Below are positions 22,601 through 64,000 of a DNA stretch of 64,000 bases, one piece after another. Numbering within the stretch: position 1 is the stretch's first letter; the number at the start of each line of letters is the position of its first letter. Source of the DNA: Aldrovandia affinis. Its lineage: Eukaryota > Chordata > Actinopteri > Notacanthiformes > Halosauridae. A model generated the notes under the pieces. That model searched no databases. It worked only from the letters and a program-made list of their open reading frames with translations, and was not told the origin of the DNA. Position numbers and translations under genes: made by a program. The stretch spans positions 1 to 64,000 of the forward strand of contig JAINUG010000023.1 in the NCBI GenBank assembly GCA_029706075.1. The letters are read 5' to 3'.

Positions 22601-23700
22601 TTTATCCGCCTCTGTTTCACTCTTCCTTCCACTACCTTCCTCCTTTCCTCCACCTCCTGTGAAGTTTTACTGTCAATTTCATAATGACAACCGCGGTTTC
22701 CAGCCACCATCTCATCAATCTTTGCCAGCAGCTCTGTGACCTGAGTGCCATCACCTCTGTTCACATTGTCGAGAACATGGTACCTGTTCCCACATTTCTT
22801 AACAAGCCACTGGAGGGCCTTCCCCTCAGTTTCAATGTGCTTCTCAATGGTTGTGTCTCCCAGCCATACTCCCCAGGTGAACAGCACTATGGTGTGTCTC
22901 CAGACTCTCTCACCGAGAAGCTGCAGGTGTTGCTCCACGGCTCTCCTGCGTTTCTCTGTGAACGCGGAGCTCACTTTGATGACCAGAATGAAAACATGGG
23001 GTCCCAGGGGACACAGAGACACACTCCTCCACACGATCTCCTGTTTGACCGACTCTGGGGTGTCCTTTGCGTAGAAGTCACACCACCAGCCAGGTGTATC
23101 AACCACAGCAACTCGCCTTGCGCCTACTTCACCCTGTCTCCTAAGGCACATGACGGTTCTTTCTCCAGAGGCAAACTCCTCTTTTCCCAGGATGGCGTTT
23201 CCTGCTGAAGTCTTCCCTGAACATTTCCCACCCAGCAGAACAATCCTCAGTTCAGAGAGATGGTGTTCCTGTCCTACCATGGAGAAGGAAAACAAGTTGT
23301 GCCTCAACATGGAATTGCTTTTAACCTTCAGTCTGGTTCAGGTGCTTCCTGCCTTTTCTACAGCTTTTTGGTAAGCTGGCTACATCACTATATTTACCTC
23401 CAAACCAAAAGACAATGCATCTTGCATGGATTCATTGATGGAATCATGGTTTCAATGCTCCTCAGCCCAACTCTGACAATAAATTTCAACATGAATAGAT
23501 GCCACTTCTGCAAGATCACTAATCTGCCTAAATTTACAGAGAATGCAGTACATGCGCACCCATGTGCACCCACGTGTGTGGGAGAGAGTGAGGACGATTA
23601 ATAACATCTTATTTTAATAGAAGCTATCATGTTGGTTTTACCGTAAGAAAGAGAGTAAAAAAAACTTACCACAAAAGGAAAATGAACCTCCGCAATCCAT
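18762..23700 (-). CDS. Triple-AIG1-domain GTPase, GIMAP8-like
   Basis: Five exons on the - strand: 23670-23700 (ATG), 22572-23273, 21452-22162, 20313-20981 and 18762-19600. Every intron is phase 1 with GT-AG ends, so the frame is open for 983 codons. Exons 2-4 each encode an AIG1 GTPase domain with P-loops GGKCSGKT (about 25-32), GGRQGGKS and GSGNSGKS, a DTPGWW/DTPGW G3 motif, and FTxGxWLG around G4. Three AIG1 domains in one chain is the GIMAP8 plan. GIMAPs are septin-like immune GTPases, often on intracellular membranes. The last exon (about 280 residues) is unrelated: low complexity, then probable coiled coil near LSSIDERLSKLDILEAMQRE. I see no C-terminal membrane segment. Domain 1 lacks the G4 Asp. 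Confidence 0.87.
20313..20981 (-). other. GIMAP8-like exon 4: AIG1 GTPase domain 3
   Basis: Encodes VSDLRFVLLGSGNSGKSSAG, TVVDTPGWRTGHLDATDVDG, VLFTNGDWLGDTTIEQRIE and YHVLNNKSRSD. G1, G3, G4 and G5 motifs are intact. A helical tail rich in Lys, Glu and Arg follows (MEKIVRKLQKQHLEKELDEN). Confidence 0.87.
21452..22162 (-). other. GIMAP8-like exon 3: AIG1 GTPase domain 2
   Basis: Encodes LSDLRIVLLGGRQGGKSSTG, TVIDTPGWWMNYYASESPEY, VFTFGDWLGRMTIEHHIE and YHVLNNKNSS, so all G motifs are present. The exon ends with a charged helical tail (EILQEVKERKKAVEVGAKER) that probably links to domain 3. Confidence 0.87.
22572..23273 (-). other. GIMAP8-like exon 2: AIG1 GTPase domain 1 (degenerate G4)
   Basis: Encodes LSELRIVLLGGKCSGKTSAG, then AVVDTPGWWCDFYAKDTPES and the conserved-box region RRRAVEQHLQLLGERVWRHT. 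G4 reads FTWGVWLG: the Asp seen in the other two domains (FTFGDWLG, FTNGDWLG) is Val, encoded at 22867-22869. Base recognition by this domain may be altered. Confidence 0.85.
23670..23700 (-). other. GIMAP8-like gene, exon 1 with start codon
   Basis: ATG at 23700-23698 has a favourable context (AAAAATGG). The exon encodes MDCGGSFSFC plus one base and ends at a GTAAGT donor. It is the only upstream exon whose phase matches exon 2. A short first exon before the first AIG1 domain is common in fish GIMAP genes. Confidence 0.7.
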
Positions 23701-25123
23701 TTTTCTCTCTCCTGGTTTATTTTCTTTAACTGTGGATCAAAATCATATACATGTCTGTTTTAAAGTCCACCCTCAATCCCTCAAATTCAGTCTTTATTCA
23801 GTTGCTTACATTCATACATTAACTCCTAATGTTCAGATGGCATATGTGAGACATTCTGTCTTTTTCAATCAACACAAAAGGCGTGATTACATTTGATATG
23901 TTTATGGCTCTAAAGGTTAAGGTCCTACTATATAGCACCACGTTGCTCACCCTTAAGGGTGTGCGTCTGGATGCCATGAGTCAACATGGTCTCGTGGGGC
24001 AGGAGGGGGTGGGACCATTTTTTTCCGTTCCATGTTTAGATAGTTATGAGTTGGGATTGTGGGATTTTGTTGCTGTTGGTTACTACTTCACCTTTGTTCT
24101 GTATTCATGTTTTGGGCGGGCAGTACCAGTACTAATCTCTACTAATAGTCTCTCAATCTATGATTGGCTGCATTTGGCATGGATGTGACTGGATGTAAAA
24201 TGGAAACTCTTTTGTTTGTGTTATGGCACAGAGATTACGACTAGTTTTGTGTGCTGGGTACTGTGGGTCAATGATCAATAAGCCTGCTGCTTCACTGTAG
24301 AAATAGCAGAGTACTGAGGGTCTAATGCTGTAACATGAGTGCGTAACATCTTGTTTGTTTTCTGGGCAGCAACAGTTAGTATTATACACATTTACAGTGT
24401 TTGATATTTTGGTGTTCTCCTATTCTTGCTTCCTTCTGTCACATTAATATTTTTAGCAACACATTTTGTGGCCATGCCGAGGCTGTTACCAGAAGCAGCG
24501 AGTGACATATTTAAGAATCTGTGTCATACTGGATGAATTACAGACACTATTTATAGGTCTGTGTGTACATATACGCTCGTTGTCACAATTCTGAAGGCAG
24601 GGGAGCAGAATTTTGTGGGTTTTTCCACAATATATTCACAGACATAAAACGTATCAAACTCACCCCACAATCCCACAACTTACTTAAGTAAGGTACGTCT
24701 CAGAGTCACTTGATTACAGGTGTGGTCCTTGAGCTCTGGCTCAGTTTTGGCATGGTGCTGTGCCTCCAGCAGAGGGAGCCGTTCCATCCTCACATAGTGC
24801 CCTTCATAGGCCTATTCATGTGAATGGTGTTATGCAGGAAATAAATAGCTCCCTCTGCTGGAGATGTGTACCAAACACATTTTCTGTTAACTAAATAACG
24901 TCAATAAAATTGTTAGATGTGAAATACAATTCATTTCTACAAGTGTCTTCCACTGTGAGCACAATTCTAGTAATTTAACAACTGAGATGAATTTACAATT
25001 CGGAGACACGCACTACCCTATCGACTCAGTCATGTCAAATGCTTTGACAAGCAGATTTGGGGATTATTGCACGGAAATCGTTTTAAGGAAGGCCTATATG
25101 CATAGGCCTATATATATATAACT

Positions 25124-25485
25124 CAGTGGTGGGCCGTCAGGGCCTGCAAGGCCTTCTCTGCTGGCCTAAAAAATATCTGAATCACAGACTGATGTTAATT
25201 ATATTTTGTCCATGAATACTTATTAAATAATTCCAAATGGTCTGTCCGTTCCTTTCATAGCTTTTCCCTGGTTGCCTTTCCAGACGTGTATTTAAAGCAT
25301 TTAACCAATCACATCATGGTCCAACCCGGTCCGCGAAATAAACTGGTCTCAGCTTTGTCTCGCGTGTCCCCCCGTCCGCGGAAAATGAAACCGGTGAAAG
25401 GTTGGGCTCCGTTACGTTACTGCGCTACGCCACTGGGCGGAGCACTACTGAAGGCCTAGGTGTGAAATGCACGGCCCGCCACTCT
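25124..25485. mobile_element. Short inverted-repeat DNA element (MITE-like)
   Basis: The left end reads CAGTGGTGGGCCGTCAGGGC and the right end is the reverse complement of AGTGGCGGGCCGTGCATTTC. Both ends also share GGCCTTC slightly further in. The imperfect 13-base terminal match suggests a MITE. I could not find a clean target duplication. Confidence 0.45.
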
Positions 25486-26352
25486 ACTTGTAACTACTTA
25501 CTACGCGCAGCTGCGCACATGAAAGCTTGTGATTGGTCAAAACCTCGTACTGCACGTGCTCTCGAGTGCGGGGTGTACCAAGCTAGCTAAATAAAAAGTG
25601 TCATCGTGGAAAAATTGTGCTGTGCTCGTTTTACATTCATATTTTGGTAATATCATTTTTGGATTAGCAAATTAAGAGGTTACCACGGAACATTTTACTT
25701 TTTTGTACCACTTAGCGTCCTTTAGAAACATGCTAGCTAGCGCACAATCGCACTAGCGCTACTGTCCCCAACCCCGGGAACTCGACTATGTGGCGATAAT
25801 CGTCGAAGCCAGCTAGCCGACTTGGAACAGCAGCAGGTATGATGAGAACTGCGTAACTTACTTAACATACCATTTGAAGTTAAACAATTAAAACACAGCC
25901 AATACAATTGGGGTATCAATATGGAGACATTTTTTCATGCAACGCTGACAAAAGTTTTACACTAATGTTAGCTATAGCTGGCTAATGAATTCTAGCCAGC
26001 TAGCTGACGACGTTAGCTGGCTCGCTAGCCAAGCAGTTGAACTTCAAAGTGAAAGATAGTGTTGTACGGGTTGCAATTTGCAGAGTGGGGAGGGATGTGG
26101 CACGTCGAGAACAAACATTTATACAAGGAAACATACAATGATTTACACTAGTCAAAATCCAACCATGTATTGTAAGCAGGTAGCACAGAAGTCGACATAA
26201 CGTAAAAATACCTTGACACAAAATACCGCAACAATTAGTCGCAACCTCAGTCAATATTTCATGTCTATAAGAAAAGGGCAGGTGGAAATTTCCACAGAAT
26301 TTACCAACTTGAACAGTTTTGCAGAATCTTCAGTAGGCCTATATTTATTAAC

Positions 26353-27168
26353 CAGCGTTGCCAGATGATTGACACAGTAGCCCCTGGTTACGGGGCCCTG
26401 CTTGAACGTGACCAGTGTGACCGCGGCCTTTGCCCGCCTACCATGTATGAGTTTTTTGTTTTGTTGAGTAACGGGTTTGTCTTAATTCCACTTTCAGCCC
26501 TTCAAGCGCGCTCACTATACACATTTCTTTATTGGAACTCCGCTCGTTCTCTCACGAATTCCGACCATAATCTTCGTTAATTCAGAGGACAGAAAAAGTA
26601 ATGGGCAAGAAGAAATACTTTTTCACATTTGATCTGGTGGATTTTCGTGGCGGTCTGACACAATTTAAGTAGCCTACTTTACGAGTAGCACAACTTTTTT
26701 TTCAGCTTCACCACAATCGAAATTCGTATGCGATGAAGTACCCTATATAAAAATGCGGCTATAAAAAAAGTCTATAATGATCTAAAAACAATTTTGAGGT
26801 TGTAAAACATACCATAATCGCAGTATGAGAGCTGTAAACAATTGGAACACAAGTCTGCAATCATGATAGACCTATACCTAGGAGAGCATTAATATTGTAT
26901 TATGTATTCACTTTATTAAGTGCCAATGTCTGACACGATGAGAAGTTTGACTCAGGATACTCCTAAACCCACTTATCTTGTTCAATGGATGGATTTAATT
27001 GTTATTGGTTAGTATGTAACGGGTGGGTTGCAACCTTTTGGAATTCTGTTTCATATACCTTTGAAAAACCTGCACAATGTTGGTAAAATAATCGCCAAAT
27101 ATCTACCCACCCAACGTAATTTTTGTCCTGACATTAAAAGAAGCGAAACGCCTAATCTGGCAACACTG
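26353..27168. mobile_element. hAT-like non-autonomous DNA transposon
   Basis: The left end CAGCGTTGCCAGAT matches the inverted right end CAGTGTTGCCAGATTAGGCG in 13 of 14 bases. The flanks are TTATTAAC and TTATTGTA (5 of 8 identical), as expected for a decayed 8-bp duplication. No transposase reading frame remains in the 816 bases. Confidence 0.5.
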
Positions 27169-28052
27169 TTATTGTATCTGATAAAATGTAATTTATTTTC
27201 TGCCACCACTAGATGCCAGCAAACGCATACCCTCCTATTCATTTTAGTATAATGTTTGTTGGCAAAGCAAGCTGTTTTAGTGTGTTTTTAAAAATACTTT
27301 TAAAAGTATATTTTTAACAGCTAGAACTAACTAGGCTGTTTTCAGTTAGCACGCTAGCTAACTTAAAGCCAGTGTTTGTTTTGTCAACAACAATTATGAC
27401 AAATACCCTTTGACCACCTGTTCTTTGGAGACAATGAAAATGATCTGCAAGAACAATAACATTAACTAATTTATTTATCATTCTTACTGACGGAAATATG
27501 ATGAGGAAAATGGCAAAAATAGTCGGCTCACTGAAATGTACCATGGGCAGAACAGAAAAGAAGAAATTGCTAAATGCAATCCTTTCATTGGCAGAATGGC
27601 TCTCCGCTTTAGCCAACTGCATCTGTTGGTTCCTGTCAATCTTGTCATTTTCATACGTCATAGGGAGGAGTGAGATATCAGTTATAGCAGAGAGGAATGG
27701 TGGCGTGCTCAAATCTGGCCAGAATCTGTTCCCTGTAGGGGCGCTATTCTACTGCTGTCTATGGAAACATTGTGGCAGAGTGGTAAATTTTTTTGTCACA
27801 TGCTCACCAAAATGACCTTGCTTATGGCCAGTAACCCAATGTACATGTTCTGAAAAGCATTTTATTATACTCTGATTGCAAAAACGAAAGAGACAACAGC
27901 TTGAAAACATTTCCTGTGCAAGATGTATATGCGAATAACTTTTGGTTTTAGATGGTCAGGTTATTGTAGTAAGGTTTGATGGACCTGAAACCTTCTTAGC
28001 CATAGATGTCAAGCAAAATAAAATGTTGAAACTCCTAGAGGAAACAGATTTG

Positions 28053-28130
28053 GGCAACAGTGGTACATCGCTCTGGATAAGAGCGTCTGCCAAATGCCTG
28101 TAATGTAATAATGTAATGTAATGTAATGTA
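28053..28130 (+). mobile_element. SINE 3' tail with (TAATG)n end
   Basis: Contains TCGCTCTGGATAAGAGCG, then TCTGCCAAATGCC and a (TAATG)n run to 28130. This is the + orientation of the SINE tail found inverted at 32774. Confidence 0.65.
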
Positions 28131-29140
28131 AAGAGGATGTTTTATCTAGCCTTCTAACTTTAGCTAATTTTACATATGAAAATCATTGAACCACCCTACT
28201 GTCTTTGCTGCAGTAAGTGGGACATTAGCTAACTACTATAGCTACTAGACAATAACTTAGTTTGTTTTGATTTGTGATCTCTTTCAGTTGCATTTTGCTC
28301 GCTTGCTGATGTCAATATCTGAGCATTTTAAATGTCATTTAAAATAAATTATTTAAGACAGGACATTTTTGACATTATTATTGTGCGCTTGTCTGTTACT
28401 TTAATTAGAATCACACAATGAATTAAGTCAAATTATGTTTATTTGACCATTAATTTTGAAATTCATTTTGAAAATGTGAAGGATTTTTGAGAGAATGTAA
28501 AAGTTAATGTTCGGGAATATAATTTTTTTTTTTTTTTACTGAGAAAATACGGAAAATACTGGCAATTGGCAATGGAACAGGATACAGCAAAAAACAATAC
28601 AGCAAGTATTGGTCAAGTTGTAATAAAAATGTATTGTTTTAGGACTTGACTTAACAACATTCAATAGGTTATAATGAAATTAACTTCATACAAATGGTTT
28701 TGAGTTTTCCCTGCTCATGAGTTGTGCTTGGCAATTGACATATGAGTTTGACTACTGTTGGCGTGATGTCACTCAATTTAATGGGGGGATTTGAATGGAT
28801 GTTATACTTACCTTATGTGCAGCAAATTTGGAGAGCCTGAGTGCATTGTGGGGTTTCGTAGCATGTGTATGGTTGTCCTGTATGTATAAAGATATTTACA
28901 TCGCAATGACAACATCAACATTTCATTGCATTGTACTCAAGATGTAGAAAGATCATTTTATTGATTATTTTATTTCCCCCACTGTCTAATTTTCCCCGCA
29001 ATGCGTGGTTTCTACCTTTTTGCGGTCGTGGCTAGATAGTAAACCTATTTTTACCTATTTTGTCCAACTCCCGCAAGGTTTGACTGAGTCCCCATAGTAA
29101 CGATGGAAGCTGTCCAACACTCGTTCCAGCTGTCCTACAC

Positions 29141-29167
29141 TTAGGGTTAGGGTTAGAGTTAGGGTTA
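29141..29167 (+). repeat. Interstitial telomere-like tract
   Basis: Four TTAGGG-type units in a row, one with a single change (TTAGAG). It is only 27 bases long and sits about 1 kb upstream of the etv6 start. Confidence 0.8.
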
Positions 29168-30144
29168 CCAGCTTGTCTTTGAAATGTACCACTTTAGCGC
29201 AAATGAGCATGTGCGAGATCTGGGGAAAAATAGGGTCCCTATCTAGCCACGACCCCTTTTTGCAGACACAAGAAAAATTAATGCATTATGGGAGGTTGTA
29301 GTTTTAGGAAGCCCAACAGGAAGTTGCAGAGAGAAATGTATTTTTGTCAGTTTTGGGGTGAATAATCATTGTATTTGCAAATAAATTGTTGTATACTGTT
29401 GTATGTGTACTACAATAAGGACTAATGACAACATGTAAAAAAAATTATATTGGCAAAATGTAGTCTTAAAATATAAAATAAGTTTGTTTAATCAAATTAA
29501 ATAATGAATATAATTAAGGTGAGAAAAGTATTCTTGTCACAAGTGACAGTAGGTCTACAACTAATTATTTAGGTGATTATTTTTTATTTTTTTATAATAA
29601 AGTGTTCTAGAACATGAATTTGTTGTCTTTTGTCGGAAATCGAGTTAATTAATTACGCTTCCTAATTTAAAAGAACGTTCTTTTCCCTTACAGTTGTTGC
29701 TTTTTTCTATGGACCTCACGTCCAGACCTCAGTTCCTCATTTCCTTAACACACCCCTGTAACATGATCGGCAATTTCCTGGGTTGAGTTCCCCTTTAAGG
29801 GGGCAGCGCTCAGTGCTGGGAATTCACGTCATTTCGCCACTTAAATACCCAAATCAATGAGCAGTGCGTTGTCCGCCTTCCAGTGCCTGTCTTCCAGGAA
29901 GAAACTAGCCTAATCAACACAGCGCAAAATGTAGCCCGTCACACAAAAGGGAAAACAAAGAAGTTGCATTTATCTTCGACGTGCACGATTGCTTAACCGA
30001 AATATACATATTAAACTTGCGCGTGACTCCAATGGAAACCAGTGCAAGTACGGGAGTCGGATGCGGATGATTTTCTGGGTTATTTCACGGAAAAACGGGG
30101 GGAAGGAAAGTGGGAAAAGCAGAACTTCCTGGATTGACTGAGAC

Positions 30145-62237
<32,093 letters not shown>

Positions 62238-63500
62238 GGGTGCGGGAGCAAATCTACAACAAACTAAAAAAAAGTTTAACAATGATCAAAAAACCTGGTT
62301 GGTACCTGGTGGGCTGCAGAATACACCCATCGTTCTGGACCAGGAGCCATGGAAGCACAAGGTGTCGGCTCGCTTGAACTGCGGGGGAACTTGCCATCAC
62401 CAATTTGACTCAGAGCGCCAGGTTTTACTCGTTTGATCAAGATTTTAAGGAAATGTCCAAAATGTGATTAGAGTGGTATCAAACATTCCTTACGCGTCGT
62501 TCTGATTTTCCACACTGGCGGAAAGTTGTTTTCGATCGCGATTTTGGTGTTGGGATTTTTAACATAAGCCTTATTCATGGTTTTGCAGCCGTCCTGTGAA
62601 AGTATAGGGGTGACTAAGAGACAGACCTTTTCACTAAAGAGCAAATCGTTTTAGGTTCAGTGAAATTGGCATTTTATTTTTTTCTCTTTCTTCTTTTTAT
62701 TGGGGTTTAAAGTGCATTTTGCAGACTTTCCTGGGGCGTAAATGGGACACATTCATACTGAGTTCTTGTCTTCGTAGAAGAGAAAACACACAAATGAAAG
62801 TGATATAAAAAGACGGAGATAAACGGATCGTTGTCGGTCTCTTTACTTCCTGCTTCTTATGCTTCCGTTTCATTTGAATTTCGATATTTTCTATGGGTTA
62901 AGGTGGAAACTGGGCTTGTACATTTGATGATGTAAATAGACTTTCTTTTTCAGGTAAAGAAATCGTTACAGCTCATAGTTGTGTATACAAGGACATTTTT
63001 TTGGTCAACACTACAAATCCACCTTGGTCCAACAGGGAAATATTTTGTACTTAGAGGTGAGTAAATGCAAAGGCCACATTGCAGCCTGCTCGTGAGTTCA
63101 GCAGGTCAAATGTATTCTACGGTGTAACATCGATGCGCATGGAAGTTGAAGTTCCGGACTTGAAATTGTGAACATTTGAACTCTGAACCTCCTCACTCTT
63201 CCCATCAGCCTGAATGCCTACGTTTGTTGAAGAATTTGCCTGTTGGACACACCCCTTAGTTAAAGTTCCATGCTTATTTCTCTGACCTCATTTCATCATA
63301 TTAGTGGTCAGTCTCACTTTTGCCAGGACTGTGTTTCAGCAGCTTGACCAAGAAAAGACCATGGACACTACTGTATTCAATGGGCTCTTTTTACAGATTT
63401 ATTTTAAATGGTATGACATGTTAACAGCACGTTAACAACTATTAATGGTAACTGTCTCTTCATCCCTGTGACAAAAAATAAAAGTGTAAACTGACAATGT
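62238..63500 (+). other. etv6: etv6 3' UTR
   Basis: No reading frame or repeat was recognised. AATAAA at 63477-63482 is a plausible end. Alternative shorter ends were not seen. Confidence 0.55.
63477..63482 (+). terminator. etv6: Candidate poly(A) signal of etv6
   Basis: AATAAA about 1.24 kb after the stop codon, followed by GTGTAAACTG, a GT-rich stretch. Confidence 0.5.
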
Positions 63501-63771
63501 ACCCTGAAGTACTTTTAGGGCACCCAAGGCTGTTCCCTGAAAGCTTGGGTGTATTCCTGGGTTAATGCTACATCCCAGGTCAAACAGAATTTCAAGCCAG
63601 ACATAACATTTATACCTGTTGCACCACCTGGACGTTACATTGTCCTTTCTCTTATGCCTAGAAGAGCGCAGGTGCAGGATGTACTGTATGGACTGTTCTC
63701 CACGGTAACACAAATATAAATTATGGATCACAGGTGTTATGTGTTTACTAAAAAAAAAAAAAATGTATCCA

Positions 63772-64000
63772 GGGGCTGGCGGATAGCCTAGCGGTCTAAC
63801 GCACCACACTTTGGCTGGTCCAGTGTGGTGTGCGCTGCCTGTCAGGGACGCGGTTCGAAACCCGCATCTCTACCAGACCGGCCCTGGTCGTCAGCCCCGA
63901 TCGGAGGCGGCATTTGGCTGTCCGCCTCCGGGGGAGGGGGGGGGGTGAGTCCGTCGAGGAGCAGGTAAAAGGTGTCCGTGGTAGAATAACGTCTCGGAAC
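63772..64000 (+). mobile_element. tRNA-derived SINE, cut by the window end
   Basis: tRNA-like head GGGGCTGGCGGATAGCCTAG with B box GGTTCGAAACC (63852-63862). The following TTGGCTGTCCGCC resembles the same segment of the SINE at 61046, so they may be subfamilies of one group. Confidence 0.75.

Larger units (their letters stand above)
23701..30144. other. Spacer between GIMAP8-like and etv6 (divergent 5' ends)
   Basis: About 6.4 kb without a supportable coding exon. It holds the putative promoters of both divergent genes, two inverted-repeat elements (25124-25485 and 26353-27168), a SINE tail at 28053, and a telomere-like tract at 29141. The etv6 5' UTR should lie in its last few hundred bases. 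Confidence 0.55.

Noticed and set aside
18762..23310. Three separate GIMAP genes instead of one
   Set aside because: Only one start exon fits, all introns are phase 1 with good splice sites, and the sum of exon lengths is an exact multiple of three; one gene is simpler.

Overview
The window is nuclear DNA of a ray-finned (teleost) fish. The evidence is GT-AG introns, many tRNA-derived SINEs, hAT and Tc1 elements, long (CA)n/(GT)n tracts, and vertebrate genes whose exon sizes and splice phases I could follow base by base. I cannot name the species. There is no prokaryotic gene organisation, CRISPR array or virus that I can support.

Layout. 1-1204 (+): the last four exons of histidine ammonia-lyase (hal), cut by the window edge; its last intron uses a GC donor. 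3409-8868 and 10197-16652 (+): two tandem nine-exon paralogues that join a TIN2-like N-terminal domain (TINF2_N/TRFH-like, as in the shelterin protein TIN2) to an acidic linker and a long C2H2 zinc-finger array. Six of the nine exons correspond with identical sizes or phases. As printed, each copy carries a single -1 shift near the start of its finger array. 18762-23700 (-): a five-exon gene of 983 codons with three complete AIG1/GIMAP GTPase domains, one per exon, in the arrangement of GIMAP8, followed by a unique last exon. 23701-30144: gene-free spacer with transposon remnants and a short telomere-like tract. 30145-62237 (+): the complete eight-exon ETV6 (TEL) gene, 438 codons, with PNT/SAM and ETS domains, followed by its 3' UTR to about 63.5 kb. 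63772-64000: the start of a tRNA-derived SINE.

The etv6 introns hold most of the mobile DNA. Intron 2 (15 kb) contains Tc1 and L1 remnants, a V-SINE/DANA-like SINE, an inverted-repeat-bounded element with a THAP-domain remnant, a strong hairpin, and a CpG-rich stretch with a perfect RFX X-box and a TATA box that looks like an internal promoter. Intron 1 has a hAT MITE with a perfect 8-bp target duplication and a SINE split by another insertion. Intron 3 has a second hAT MITE with a perfect 8-bp duplication and a 40-bp minisatellite that runs up to the exon 4 acceptor. Intron 4 has a 2.1-kb inverted-repeat transposon with a broken BED-finger transposase. Intron 5 has a Tc1 element, and intron 6 a full-length SINE with 11-bp target duplications.

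The most unusual biology is the pair of TIN2-domain/zinc-finger fusion genes. They suggest DNA-binding adaptors that could present a shelterin-type docking domain at sequences chosen by the fingers. This is an inference from domain content. The triple-GTPase GIMAP gene, with one degenerate G4 motif and an unrecognised C-terminal exon, is the second most interesting locus. The genes shown do not form a pathway together.
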